A stretch of 64,000 nucleotides of DNA from Calothrix parasitica NIES-267 (GTDB lineage: Bacteria > Cyanobacteriota > Cyanobacteriia > Cyanobacteriales > Nostocaceae). A model generated the notes under the pieces. That model was not told where the DNA came from and ran no database searches. It was given only the letters and a program-made list of their open reading frames with translations. This document shows, in pieces, positions 45,637-54,475 of this stretch. The stretch is taken from the NCBI RefSeq assembly GCF_002368095.1, contig NZ_AP018227.1:5484901-5548900 (forward strand), read 5' to 3'. Both the position numbers and the translations under genes were made by a program. Positions within the stretch are counted from its first letter, which is position 1; every line of letters starts with the position of its first letter.

Positions 45637-46716
45637 ATGAATATAAATAGACCATTAACGCTAATTGCCGAACTAACCTATCGCTGTCCGCTGAAATGTC
45701 CGTATTGTTCTAATCCGGTTAATTATAGTCAAAATAATTATCGTCAAGAATTAGCTACCGAATATTGGTTAGATGCAATCGGTCAAGCTGCAAAACTAGG
45801 AATTTTACAGCTTGGTTTCACAGGAGGTGAACCACTTCTGAGAAAAGATTTGGAGGTGATGGTAGAAACAGCAGCATCTACAGGAATTTACACTAGTTTA
45901 ATTACATCTGGTACAACTTTAACCCCAGAACGAGCAGCTAAATTAAAAGATTGCGGATTAGACCACGTGCAAATTAGTATCCAAGACAGTCAAGCAGCAA
46001 AATCTGATTATATTGCAGGAGTTGCTTCCTTTGAACAAAAATTGACTGCTGCTTCTTTGGTGAAAAAATTAAGATTTCCCCTAACTATTAATGTTGTATT
46101 GCATCGCCATAATTTGGACAGAATTGAACAAATTTTGGAACTATGTAAAACACTGCAAGCAGATAGGGTTGAACTAGCCAATACTCAATATTACGGTTGG
46201 GCATTAAAAAATCGTTCTTCATTGTTGCCAACACCCGCTCAATTAGAGAAAGCTAAAAAAGCAACCGCAATTGCCGTTGAAAAACAATATTTCCCTATGG
46301 GTTTAGTTTACGTACTTCCCGATTATTACGAACAATATCCCAAGCCTTGTATGGGTGGGTGGGGACAAAAAACGATAGTAATTTCCCCACCTGGTGATGT
46401 ATTGCCCTGCCAAGTTGCTACAAGTATTCCCGAATTAAATTTTGCAAATATTAGCGAACGAACTTTAGAGTGGATTTGGTTTAAATCCGAAGCATTTAAC
46501 CGTTTTCGCGGTACGGATTGGATGGATGAACCTTGTCGTGGCTGTTCTCGTCAAAATATTGATTTTGGTGGTTGTCGCTGTCAAGCTTTTTTACTTACCG
46601 GGAATCAGAATGCTACCGACCCAGTTTGTCATTTATCACCAGAACATAATCTGATTGATGAAATTCGAGAAACACAAGATTTAAATCATTCTCAATTCAT
46701 ATACCGTTCAATTTGA
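45637..46716 (+). CDS. pqqE: PqqA peptide cyclase PqqE (radical SAM)
   Basis: A 359-residue radical SAM/SPASM enzyme that crosslinks Glu and Tyr of PqqA. The radical SAM cluster motif is ELTYRCPLKCPYCSNP and GGEPLLRKDLEVM follows. The SPASM Cys set lies in PCMGGWG, DVLPCQVA and CRGCSRQNIDFGGCRCQAF. I choose the ATG at 45637 over a TTG four codons earlier. No pqqF protease gene is adjacent, which is common; a general protease may trim the product. Confidence 0.95.
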   Translation: MNINRPLTLIAELTYRCPLKCPYCSNPVNYSQNNYRQELATEYWLDAIGQAAKLGILQLGFTGGEPLLRKDLEVMVETAASTGIYTSLITSGTTLTPERAAKLKDCGLDHVQISIQDSQAAKSDYIAGVASFEQKLTAASLVKKLRFPLTINVVLHRHNLDRIEQILELCKTLQADRVELANTQYYGWALKNRSSLLPTPAQLEKAKKATAIAVEKQYFPMGLVYVLPDYYEQYPKPCMGGWGQKTIVISPPGDVLPCQVATSIPELNFANISERTLEWIWFKSEAFNRFRGTDWMDEPCRGCSRQNIDFGGCRCQAFLLTGNQNATDPVCHLSPEHNLIDEIRETQDLNHSQFIYRSI

Positions 46717-47113
46717 GTCACGATTATCAAAAAAATCATTCCTATAATCCCTATTTATTCCTCCAAAAAATAACTATTAAATATTCCGATACAAAAATCT
46801 TTACCTATCTCAATATTTCGCAATGTTTCCAACTCTTATTGATGCTATTATCAATAGTCCAACAGCATTATAGGAGTTACAGTATGTAATATACTATTTG
46901 TAGGCTGGCGAAAGTAATTTAAACTATTAATTTAGCTATGTTTAAGCTTGATAACTCGTTCTTTTCTTGTAGTACGCAACCTGTAATTTTGCAGTAATTT
47001 GATTGAATTTACAAAAATTATCTGACCCTGATTTACATTGCTTAATCTTAGATAGATATCGATTTGACTGAAGTGAACGAATAGTGAGATGATAAAATGT
47101 TTATTTACCGATG
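46717..47113. other. Intergenic downstream of pqqE
   Basis: About 400 bp of AT-rich DNA with no recognisable gene, terminator stem or repeat element. It ends where the haemagglutinin-like remnant becomes readable. Confidence 0.45.
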
Positions 47114-47579
47114 GATAGCGATATCAACGCTAATGCATTCACTGGTAACGGTGGAAATATTTTAATTAAGACTTCTGGAATATTTGGAATTCAATTTCGC
47201 AAATAAATAACTCCTCAAAGCGATATTATTGCAAGTTCCGAATTTGGTGGGAATGGAGATTGTAATTTAACAGGAATGGCCGCAACTGCCATATTTTTCT
47301 CGTAGGGTGCTGTGACACTTCTACTATTTATAAACGTAGTAATAACCTTTATAGTGTCACGCACCACCCGTTACTTGTGACAATTGCGGCCATTCCTATT
47401 TAAATCTGCAAGAATTAGATATTACATCTGGTTTAATTGAAGTCCGCGAAAACTTAACCGATGCATCCGATAGGATTAGTGTTGGTTGTCTCACTGACGA
47501 AGAGGCTGATTTTATCACATCTGGAAGGAGGTGGAATTCCCAAAATCCCCGTCAGTCCCTATGCTCCAATTAAAAATTA
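47114..47579 (+). pseudogene. Remnant of filamentous-haemagglutinin-like gene, copy 2
   Basis: The first part reads DSDINANAFTGNGGNILIKT, SGIFGIQFRK, then an in-frame TAA, then ITPQSDIIASSEFGGNGD. A 127-bp palindromic element (47271-47397) interrupts it. After that, NLQELDITSGLIEVRENLTD, ASDRISVGCLTDEEADFITS matches the C-terminal end of the same protein family (SGLVELPxNLTDxxxxIxxGC). A frameshift follows near the end. The gene is dead, carrying a stop, an insertion and a frameshift, and lacks its N-terminal secretion domain. Confidence 0.82.
47271..47397. mobile_element. 127-bp MITE with ATTTAA target duplication
   Basis: The ends AGGAATGGCCGCAACTGCCA and the complement of TGACAATTGCGGCCATTCCT are near-perfect inverted repeats. 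An inner GGGTGCTGTGACACT / AGTGTCACGCACC stem continues the palindrome. ATTTAA flanks both sides (47265-47270 and 47398-47403), a target-site duplication. It has no coding capacity. It sits inside the haemagglutinin-like remnant. Confidence 0.82.
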
Positions 47580-47756
47580 GAATTCCGTCATTCAAAATTA
47601 TTATTCTTCCCTTGAAGTGAAGAGCTTGAAATAAGGAATATATTTTTTTATCTTTCTCCCTAAAGGGATAGTCTTGTATCCTTAATTAATCAATGAAAAA
47701 TTATTTATCTTCTCTTGAATTTTGAATTGTTTCGGTCAAGCATTGCAAAATGAAAT

Positions 47757-47925
47757 TGTTTTACAAGGGCTTTGCTGAATACAGATATGAATTGATTTTG
47801 ACCATTAATACCAGCCCCCTAAATCCCCCAAAATTGGGGGAATTTAAAATACATTTCTCCCCCAGAATTGGGGGCTGGGGGGCTATTAATATTTTGAATC
47901 AGCAACGCCTTTACAAGACTTAAGA
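47757..47925. mobile_element. MITE-like element, copy 2
   Basis: TTTTACAAGGGCTTTGCTGA at the left and TCAGCAACGCCTTTACAA at the right are imperfect inverted repeats around a C5/G5-run palindrome (47812-47884: GCCCCCTAAATCCCCCAAAA ... CCCCCAGAATTGGGGGCTGG). The core matches 38144-38240 in reverse orientation. Confidence 0.75.
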
Positions 47926-47960
47926 ACTATAAGATAACTATACTTGCAGATTAAGACCCA

Positions 47961-47992
47961 GACGCAATTTCGTCACTTTTGCGTAAGTCCTA
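47961..47992. repeat. 32-bp direct repeat, right copy
   Basis: GACGCAATTTCGTCACTTTT then GCGTAAGTCCTA, 30 of 32 positions identical to 40196-40227 and in the same orientation. The two copies bracket the 7.7-kb segment with the RTX gene, both haemagglutinin-like remnants and the PQQ genes. Confidence 0.85.
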
Positions 47993-48194
47993 TAAAATAT
48001 AAAAACTAATCAAAAATAAAAGCTAATAAAGTTAACTAAATGAAAATATCAGATAATGGGTAATCGGCAATCACAGTTCCATAACAGAATTAATTCTCTC
48101 CCATAAATATTTAATTTAATTGAGGATGAATTTAATTGAAGATGAATTCTAACTTCGCAATTACCGATTCCCCATTATTTATTAATCTGAATTA

Positions 48195-49481
48195 TTAACT
48201 GTTGGCTACCATCGGTTGCTCTAGAGAAGGTTGCTCAACAGGTTGCCGCGATAAACTTTTGTAGAGTTCGCTTAATTGCATTGCAACTCCATCCCAACTG
48301 AATTTCTTTTCAACGCGTTTTCTTGCAGCTTGACCTAGTTCTTCAGCCCATTGAGCATCCATCAAAATTCTGTCAATAGCATTAGCGAAAGCCGGAACAT
48401 CTTGCGGAGGTGCTAGCAAACCAGTTTCTTCATTCACAACAGTAAACTGAAGTCCACCAACATCGCTGGCAATTACTGGTGTAAAGCTCGCCATTGCTTC
48501 GATAGCTACGAGTCCAAAAGGTTCATAGTGACTGGGGACAACGCAAACGTCAGCCGCACCATAATAAAATGGTAAATCTTTTTGACTTACACGACCGGGG
48601 AATTCGGTCATCTGAGTTATTCCCAATTCCGCGACAATTTTTTCAATGCGATCGCGTTCTTTTCCATCGCTATGTCCGGGACGACTACCCCCACAAATAA
48701 TTAATTTAAAATCTTCTGTACCGAGTAATTTAGATTGTCCTACAGCACGTACTAATGTTTCAATACCCTTACGTTGGTCGAAACGTCCTACATACAATAC
48801 AAGTTTAGTTTCGCTGGGAATTCCTAATTCTGCTCTTGCTGCTTTCCGGTCAACGCAACCAAAACGCTCAATATCTGTACCGCAAGGAATTATATCAATA
48901 TTTCCTTTTGTAGAAACGAGGCTACGCATGTGTTCCTGTTCTTGCGGTGAGGTTGCAACAATTGTTTGAGCGGTTTCTAATATCTGTTTTTCTACTCCTA
49001 AACGAGTACTAGCAATTAAAGGAACAGTTTTTACGGTATTGTACTTAACTGCTCCTAAAGAATGATATGTATGAACTAATTTAGGACTGCCTTGCTTTTG
49101 CTTTAACTGCATACCAACCCAGCTAGAAAGCCAATAATTAGTATGAATTAAAGAATAAATAATTCCGTTATCTTCTTGAAATTTAAGAAAATTATCTACA
49201 AATTCTGGTAGATGTCCAAAAATATTGTCTCGTGGTACAAAATCAACATTGCCAGCCTTCAAACGAATTGTTCGACAATTCGGAGTATGTTCAACAATAT
49301 CTTCCTGTTCGACATTCACTTTACGAGTGAACATATCAACTTGCCATCCGAGTTCAGCCAATGCTTCCCCTACATGACGAACGTAAACATTCTGCCCTCC
49401 AGCCTCTTCCTTACCTATTTCAATCGCTGGGTCGCCGTGGACGGAAATCAAGGCGATGCGTTGTTCTGTTGCAAGGTTCAT
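48195..49481 (-). CDS. Glycosyltransferase family 4 protein
   Basis: A 428-residue GT-B retaining glycosyltransferase. The N-terminal nucleotide-sugar acceptor loop KEEAGGQNVYVRHVGEALAELG and HTNYWLSSWVG, the middle LVLYVGRFDQRKGIETLVRA and the C-terminal E-x7-E motif EPFGLVAIEAMA are typical of the GT4 group that includes MshA and sucrose-phosphate-synthase-like enzymes. The acceptor is unknown; exopolysaccharide or sucrose-type synthesis are options. The Ala/Gln/Pro-rich last 20 residues are probably disordered. Monocistronic. Confidence 0.88.
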   Translation of the reverse strand: MNLATEQRIALISVHGDPAIEIGKEEAGGQNVYVRHVGEALAELGWQVDMFTRKVNVEQEDIVEHTPNCRTIRLKAGNVDFVPRDNIFGHLPEFVDNFLKFQEDNGIIYSLIHTNYWLSSWVGMQLKQKQGSPKLVHTYHSLGAVKYNTVKTVPLIASTRLGVEKQILETAQTIVATSPQEQEHMRSLVSTKGNIDIIPCGTDIERFGCVDRKAARAELGIPSETKLVLYVGRFDQRKGIETLVRAVGQSKLLGTEDFKLIICGGSRPGHSDGKERDRIEKIVAELGITQMTEFPGRVSQKDLPFYYGAADVCVVPSHYEPFGLVAIEAMASFTPVIASDVGGLQFTVVNEETGLLAPPQDVPAFANAIDRILMDAQWAEELGQAARKRVEKKFSWDGVAMQLSELYKSLSRQPVEQPSLEQPMVANS

Positions 49482-50742
49482 AGTTTGTTGGTTATTTATG
49501 TGTTTTGTTAGTAAGGACTGCTACTCTTGAGAGCGCGTTACAACCTTAGACCAAAATCTTTGTAAATGTTAATGTTATCTTTATTTTAATTTAAGATGTG
49601 AAATATTTTTACTTATTTGCTATTGGCTTTACTCTAATCAATTCAGTAATAATATTGATTAACGCGGTGCTAGGAAAAATATACTTGTATTTACTGCTAC
49701 TTACTTTATTCCTTAATCGAGCTTACAATTTTTGCCATACACCAAATAGGTAAAGTACTATTTTTAACTATGATTTTCTCGTTTAACTGCAATAATCATG
49801 TCATTTAAACAATAAAATATACTCAAATTTATAAGTGATAGTACTATCAAAGATATTAATTGAAATAATAAATTGATTATATTTAAGCTTTTACGGATAT
49901 AAAATTGCAACCAGTGACAAGATTTAATGTATTTTAAAATACATTCTATAATTTTACAAGTCTTACTTTGTTTTAAGCTATTATTTATCGAAGAAATTAA
50001 AGTGATTTTATCTAAGGCTGCGTAATAGATAATACACAAATCATAAGTGATGAATATTTATAATATATGATTTTTTTATAGTTAATTCTTAGATGAAGCC
50101 CAGATTTTTAAGTTGAGATTCAATTTTTGTTAACCAATTTACCTTCAAATTCAATTACTTAGCTCTAAATTTAGTAAATAGGCTCTACTCTCTCTCGTTT
50201 AATTTGCGATTTTGAGTTCAAATCCAGTATATTAACAAACTCAAATCAGTATCTAAAATTTTTGATTGCAGTTTAGGTAGATGAAAATACGTCGGTGATA
50301 ACTTAAGTACAAAAATACGACCTGTGCTGAGCAGTATATTAATTAGTATTTTGAGACTTTTAATAGCATCGACTGTCTCTGAAAAATTTCGGTCATTCGT
50401 TAAATTGTATATGACCTAATGGTCATACTTGAGTAACATACTTTGTTAAAAGCAACCTTATAATCCCATTGTATTGAAGAGCAACTTACGGGAAAATAGG
50501 AAAACATCGCTTACTTAAAAAAGGTTTAAGAATTACTTCAGTTAATAATGGATGTCTTTGCCGAAGATATACCAAGAATTTATAATAATACTTATCAATT
50601 GAAAAGTTAAATCAACCGAAATTTGAAAAACTTGCTGTTATCAACAAAAAGGAAGCTTGAAAAGCCCAATCCAAAAATTTACAGGGTTGAAACCACTACT
50701 TCCTGAACTCGGTGGGCTAATTCACTCTTCCTTATTAATCAA
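49482..50742. other. 1.26-kb AT-rich gap
   Basis: Contains the promoter of the GT4 gene and the 3' side of the RRM gene, both on the minus strand. ATGACC-TAAT-GGTCAT (50411-50426) is a short inverted repeat that could be an operator. An open frame at 49764-50039 (minus) is low complexity and not convincing. No RNA gene recognised. Confidence 0.5.
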
Positions 50743-51240
50743 TTAATTAGTAGTCTGTGCGGCAAGCATCTCTTTTAGTTTTTCTAGTTCCGTAGCCCAA
50801 CGAGGATCTGGATAAACCCCGTCAGAGGAAGAGCTACTGGAACTACTACTATCTTTAGAACCACTTCCGCGACGAGATTTTTTCTTACTCTTACTAACTG
50901 CAGTATGACTCGCACCAATACCAGCATTTTGACTTGAAGTCGATGGTTTAGCACCTTGTTGTTGCTCTTCACCTTCCTCACTATTTTTGGTGCGAGGTAA
51001 TGCTTTCTCCAATTTTATAGGAGATTCCTTGAACATTTGACCGTTATATTTCTCAATAATTTGGTCTGCTTGTTCATCATTGTTCACAGTCATAAAACCA
51101 AAGCCGCGGCATTTGCCAGTTTTACGGTCTTTGATTAACTTAGTAGTAATGCTGCTACCTTCTTCAGCAAAAACTGCTTGCAACTCTGATTTATCTATTT
51201 CTTCTTTGGGCAAATTGCCTATGTATAGGCGAATGGACAT
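50743..51240 (-). CDS. RNA-binding protein with one RRM and conserved C-terminal tail
   Basis: A 165-residue protein. The RRM at residues 3-80 has RNP2 LYIGNL (5-10) and RNP1 RGFGFMTV (45-52). A Gln/Ser-rich linker with a basic KSKKKSRRGSG and a nine-Ser run follows, then the tail DPRWATELEKLKEMLAAQ, which resembles the C-terminus of the long cyanobacterial Rbp class (Rbp2/Rbp3-like) rather than the short Gly-tailed cold-shock class. Likely binds mRNA 3' regions. Strong GGAGG at 51248-51252 before the ATG. Confidence 0.85.
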   Translation of the reverse strand: MSIRLYIGNLPKEEIDKSELQAVFAEEGSSITTKLIKDRKTGKCRGFGFMTVNNDEQADQIIEKYNGQMFKESPIKLEKALPRTKNSEEGEEQQQGAKPSTSSQNAGIGASHTAVSKSKKKSRRGSGSKDSSSSSSSSSDGVYPDPRWATELEKLKEMLAAQTTN

Positions 51241-51639
51241 GAAAGAACCTCCAATATGGTTAGATGTTTAGGAGCGGGTTTAAAACAAAAACTTGGTTTT
51301 ATAGATGATGAACATATCTTATTGACTAAGATATTGCCGCGAACCATCTTTGTACCCCAAACTGTCAATGTTTACAATACAGTTTTTTCCCAAGCCGATT
51401 TTTTTATGCAAAACTTTGCGCTCAATGGCGCAAAAACTTTAATCCAAAAAATTATAAATTCTGCATTATGCTTCTTGCAAAACAAATTTGATTCAATGCT
51501 CTTTTATTATGAAGATTTAAACACCATTTCCTACAATATCACGCTATCTTTAGCACAGCCAGTTCAGCACAGACATTTGTAGCCAAGTCATTAATGCATA
51601 GTAGCATAAAATACATTTTTTTCGTGAAGTACACCCCTT
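51241..51639 (-). promoter_or_regulatory. Upstream/leader region of the RRM gene
   Basis: About 400 bp between the M48-like gene's terminator and the RRM gene start. It must hold the RRM promoter and 5' leader. Only the GGAGG ribosome site near the start is certain; genes of this class often have long regulatory leaders, but no specific structure was resolved. Confidence 0.4.
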
Positions 51640-51669
51640 CTAGAAACAAAAACCAGCCAGCGGCTGGTT
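51639..51669 (-). terminator. Rho-independent-like terminator on minus strand
   Basis: AACCAGCC-GCT-GGCTGGTT read on the minus strand is an 8-bp stem with a 3-nt loop, followed by TTTTGTTTCTAGAAG. It lies about 260 bp beyond the stop of the M48-like gene and before the RRM gene, so it probably ends the M48-like transcript. Confidence 0.7.
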
Positions 51670-51927
51670 AATTTCCTGCTGTGTTGGAATGACGAAAGGG
51701 GGCATATAATAGCGCAAACAGCCTCATAGATTAGCTAAGCCTAATTACTTAACAATTTAGAAGCTACACTAATTATTTGTAAATAATTGTAACGCCTAAT
51801 TTTATATTTCGCAACTTTTGTTTACAAAGTGATGAAATAAGCTACAAATATAATTATTTAATTCTTTCTATCCTACAAAAAACTGAACCGAGAGAGAGCC
51901 ATTTATAATCTAAAATCCAAAATCCTT

Positions 51928-54285
51928 TCACCCAGTCAGAACAATATAAGAACCCCAAGCAAAAGCAGCAACTGTGAGAATAGTAGACCAGATAGGATGG
52001 GGACTATTAACTACTTTGCCACTTTGGGCTTTTAAAGTTTGAATATCTACCCAAGGAGTTGCACCTCGTCGCAACCAACCAGTAACAGAAACTTTTCTAC
52101 CGATAAAGTCTTGAGCGTTGACAGATTGTCCCAACCAGGAAACATGATGTAATTTCATCAAAGTATTTCCTACTTGAAGGATTAAGTCTTGTCCCAAATA
52201 GTTGCTGCTACCCCGACGACCTAATAATTGTCCTGAAAGTTCAATGGGAGTACTATCTATGGGTAAACTAGCTGGATTTGTTAATAATTCAGGTAAAGAT
52301 TCGGAATTTTGAATGTTTTTAGCTTCAATATTTGCGAATAAAGCATTCATCCTAATCAAAATACCGATACTAAAACCGATAAGCATAAAACCTGTAACAA
52401 ATTGCCAATCATCGTATATCCATGTGAGATTAATAAAATGTACCGCAAATAAAATTTGCCAAGTCAGCCAGAATAAAAAACCTGATGCAGCACCTGCCAA
52501 AATGCCCAAATAAGGAGCAATTTGTAATAAAAATGACTGACGTTTGACCTTCAAAGGCTGCTGACTTTCTAAATATAATTCGGGCTGAATATGCCAATAA
52601 CGAGCTAGTTTAGATAATCTTTGCAAGCGCATCCCTATCAGGGGATGGCTGTTATTAACTACAAACCATTGACCATAAGGATTAAGATAATCCCACATTA
52701 GTAAGGATTCAAAGGTAGTATTTTGAGCGATGCTACCTAAAGATAAACTTTGCTGGTAACCAATTGGTATTAATAGATTTAAACTTTCTAATTGCCACGG
52801 TATTTGTTTTTTCTTAGCTATATTTGCAGCTGTAGCGATAGCAATTTTGAGTAAAGCGCGAGTTAATGCATTGGGGTTTCCAGTAACTTCGGCACCAATT
52901 TTATCGTTCAAATAAGCTCTGCTTCTCGATAACCATAAAGCCGTTCCGGTCAACAAACACCAAATTAAATAAATTCCATTACCGATTACTCCTAAAAGGG
53001 TACCCATAATCGGATTAGATATATCATCGCTCTGCCGAGAAATCAATTGGTACAGTTTATAAATCGGAATTGTAAGCGACAGATATAAAGACATGACCGC
53101 ACAATCAATCCGACCTATTTGACCCAATTGAGAAGCAACTATTGCTGCAATTTCATCATCTGCAAGTTGTTCTAAAAGTCCCTGACTAAATACAATTCGA
53201 GCAGTACGGGGTAAATGTCCGATAGTAAAAATAAGGGGTGTTGCGACGGGTAAAATTCCTAGTTTTGGCAAGTTCCAGCCTCGCGGTTGACAGTAGCGTT
53301 GCAGTACCCGCACTGATTCGCGAGAATATATATTTAGAGTTTCTCGTTCTAACTGTTTTTGTCCGTAAAATTTACATAGCAACCAGTCAAGCAACCACGG
53401 TGAAACAGCTAGAACTATTAAAAATAGACCCAACAGCATGTTAGTAGGGTCACTATATAAAAACTGGATTGGTTCTAAAAATGGCAGCCAAACTAAAATA
53501 TCGTTGATTAAATCCATTACGAACTGTACAAATGCTCGCACCATCCAAAACAAAGCAATTCCAGTTCCAATACCCAACAATGGCAAGCGAATAGATTTAA
53601 TAAACTTTGGTTTTGGTAGAGGTTGCCATACTTTAGCCCTTCCTGCAAACCGAAAATGAATATTGGGTAATTGATTTTGATTACTTTGATTATTTTGATT
53701 ATTTAATTTTGTATTTACTTGAGAACCAGGAGCTATTTCATCACTAGGAGGTTTTTGTTTCGTTTGTGAAGGAGTTTCTCTTACAGTCGAAGCATTAACA
53801 CTGAAATTATTTGATGAATTATGTGATGAATTATTTGAACCGTTGATGGCTTCCGAATTCAAAAACGTTGGAGGAGCAGGTGGTGGTGGAGCGGGTAATG
53901 CGGTCGGTGAGCTAGACGAAGAAATCAGTTCCTCCTCTACCTGTTCTATATCATCTTCTGGGGATTCAAAAGCAACAAACCCTGTAGAGTATATTTCTGT
54001 GTTCCGATTGGGATACTTTTTCCTTAGCTGCTTTAAAGAATTTTCTGCCCATTCTTGGACTTGAGAATTATTGCTTTTAACCAGAGATTCACACACCGCG
54101 ATCGCCATTTCAATTTCGTCGCTGCGGGAGTAAGCAATTACTAAACCAACCTGAGCTTGTAAACTTTTTTTAATATCGCTATCTCTAGCTGCAACATCTT
54201 CTAAGATGATTTTAGCTGTGCGGTAATCTTCATTTTTGAGGGCAGCTAAACCAGCCTTCAAAGATGATTTGGAGTGTGAAGACAT
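51928..54285 (-). CDS. M48-like membrane protein lacking zinc ligands (pseudo-peptidase)
   Basis: A 785-residue protein. Residues 1-95 resemble TPR helices; 100-225 are a Ser/Pro/Asn-rich linker. Two hydrophobic spans (about 235-262 and 283-303) precede an M48 (HtpX-like) domain. Where HExxH should be, after LADDEIAAIVA, the sequence is SQLGQ (385-389). The third-ligand Glu of REYxAD is Ala (SRAYLND, ~457). The later SHPLIGMRLQRL is kept. Further spans lie near 590-640 and at the C-terminus. Fold retained, catalysis improbable. The next gene upstream is prfC on the same strand, 190 bp away. Confidence 0.82.
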   Translation of the reverse strand: MSSHSKSSLKAGLAALKNEDYRTAKIILEDVAARDSDIKKSLQAQVGLVIAYSRSDEIEMAIAVCESLVKSNNSQVQEWAENSLKQLRKKYPNRNTEIYSTGFVAFESPEDDIEQVEEELISSSSSPTALPAPPPPAPPTFLNSEAINGSNNSSHNSSNNFSVNASTVRETPSQTKQKPPSDEIAPGSQVNTKLNNQNNQSNQNQLPNIHFRFAGRAKVWQPLPKPKFIKSIRLPLLGIGTGIALFWMVRAFVQFVMDLINDILVWLPFLEPIQFLYSDPTNMLLGLFLIVLAVSPWLLDWLLCKFYGQKQLERETLNIYSRESVRVLQRYCQPRGWNLPKLGILPVATPLIFTIGHLPRTARIVFSQGLLEQLADDEIAAIVASQLGQIGRIDCAVMSLYLSLTIPIYKLYQLISRQSDDISNPIMGTLLGVIGNGIYLIWCLLTGTALWLSRSRAYLNDKIGAEVTGNPNALTRALLKIAIATAANIAKKKQIPWQLESLNLLIPIGYQQSLSLGSIAQNTTFESLLMWDYLNPYGQWFVVNNSHPLIGMRLQRLSKLARYWHIQPELYLESQQPLKVKRQSFLLQIAPYLGILAGAASGFLFWLTWQILFAVHFINLTWIYDDWQFVTGFMLIGFSIGILIRMNALFANIEAKNIQNSESLPELLTNPASLPIDSTPIELSGQLLGRRGSSNYLGQDLILQVGNTLMKLHHVSWLGQSVNAQDFIGRKVSVTGWLRRGATPWVDIQTLKAQSGKVVNSPHPIWSTILTVAAFAWGSYIVLTG

Positions 54286-54475
54286 AAATACTCTTTCACC
54301 AAACGTATTACAAAATATTTATATATAAATGTGTTGTTAATCTCGTGCTTTAATGTGGTGTTTTAAAATTTAGATTACATCTGAATAAATATTTCAACAA
54401 ATATAACCTTGGACAAGCAAGACGGGCAAATTGCCCGTCATCACAGCTTTACCTCGATGGAAAACGAAAATATCA

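Noticed and set aside
49764-50039. 91-codon minus-strand frame with a hydrophobic stretch
   Set aside because: Very AT-rich, Ile/Leu/Asn-dominated and without a start context; typical of chance frames in such DNA.
50205-50225. GAGTTCAAATCC resembles a tRNA T-arm
   Set aside because: No matching acceptor, D-arm or anticodon stem could be placed around it.
52313-52513. Plus-strand frames inside the M48-like gene
   Set aside because: Antisense shadows lacking ribosome sites; the minus-strand protein has consistent domain structure.
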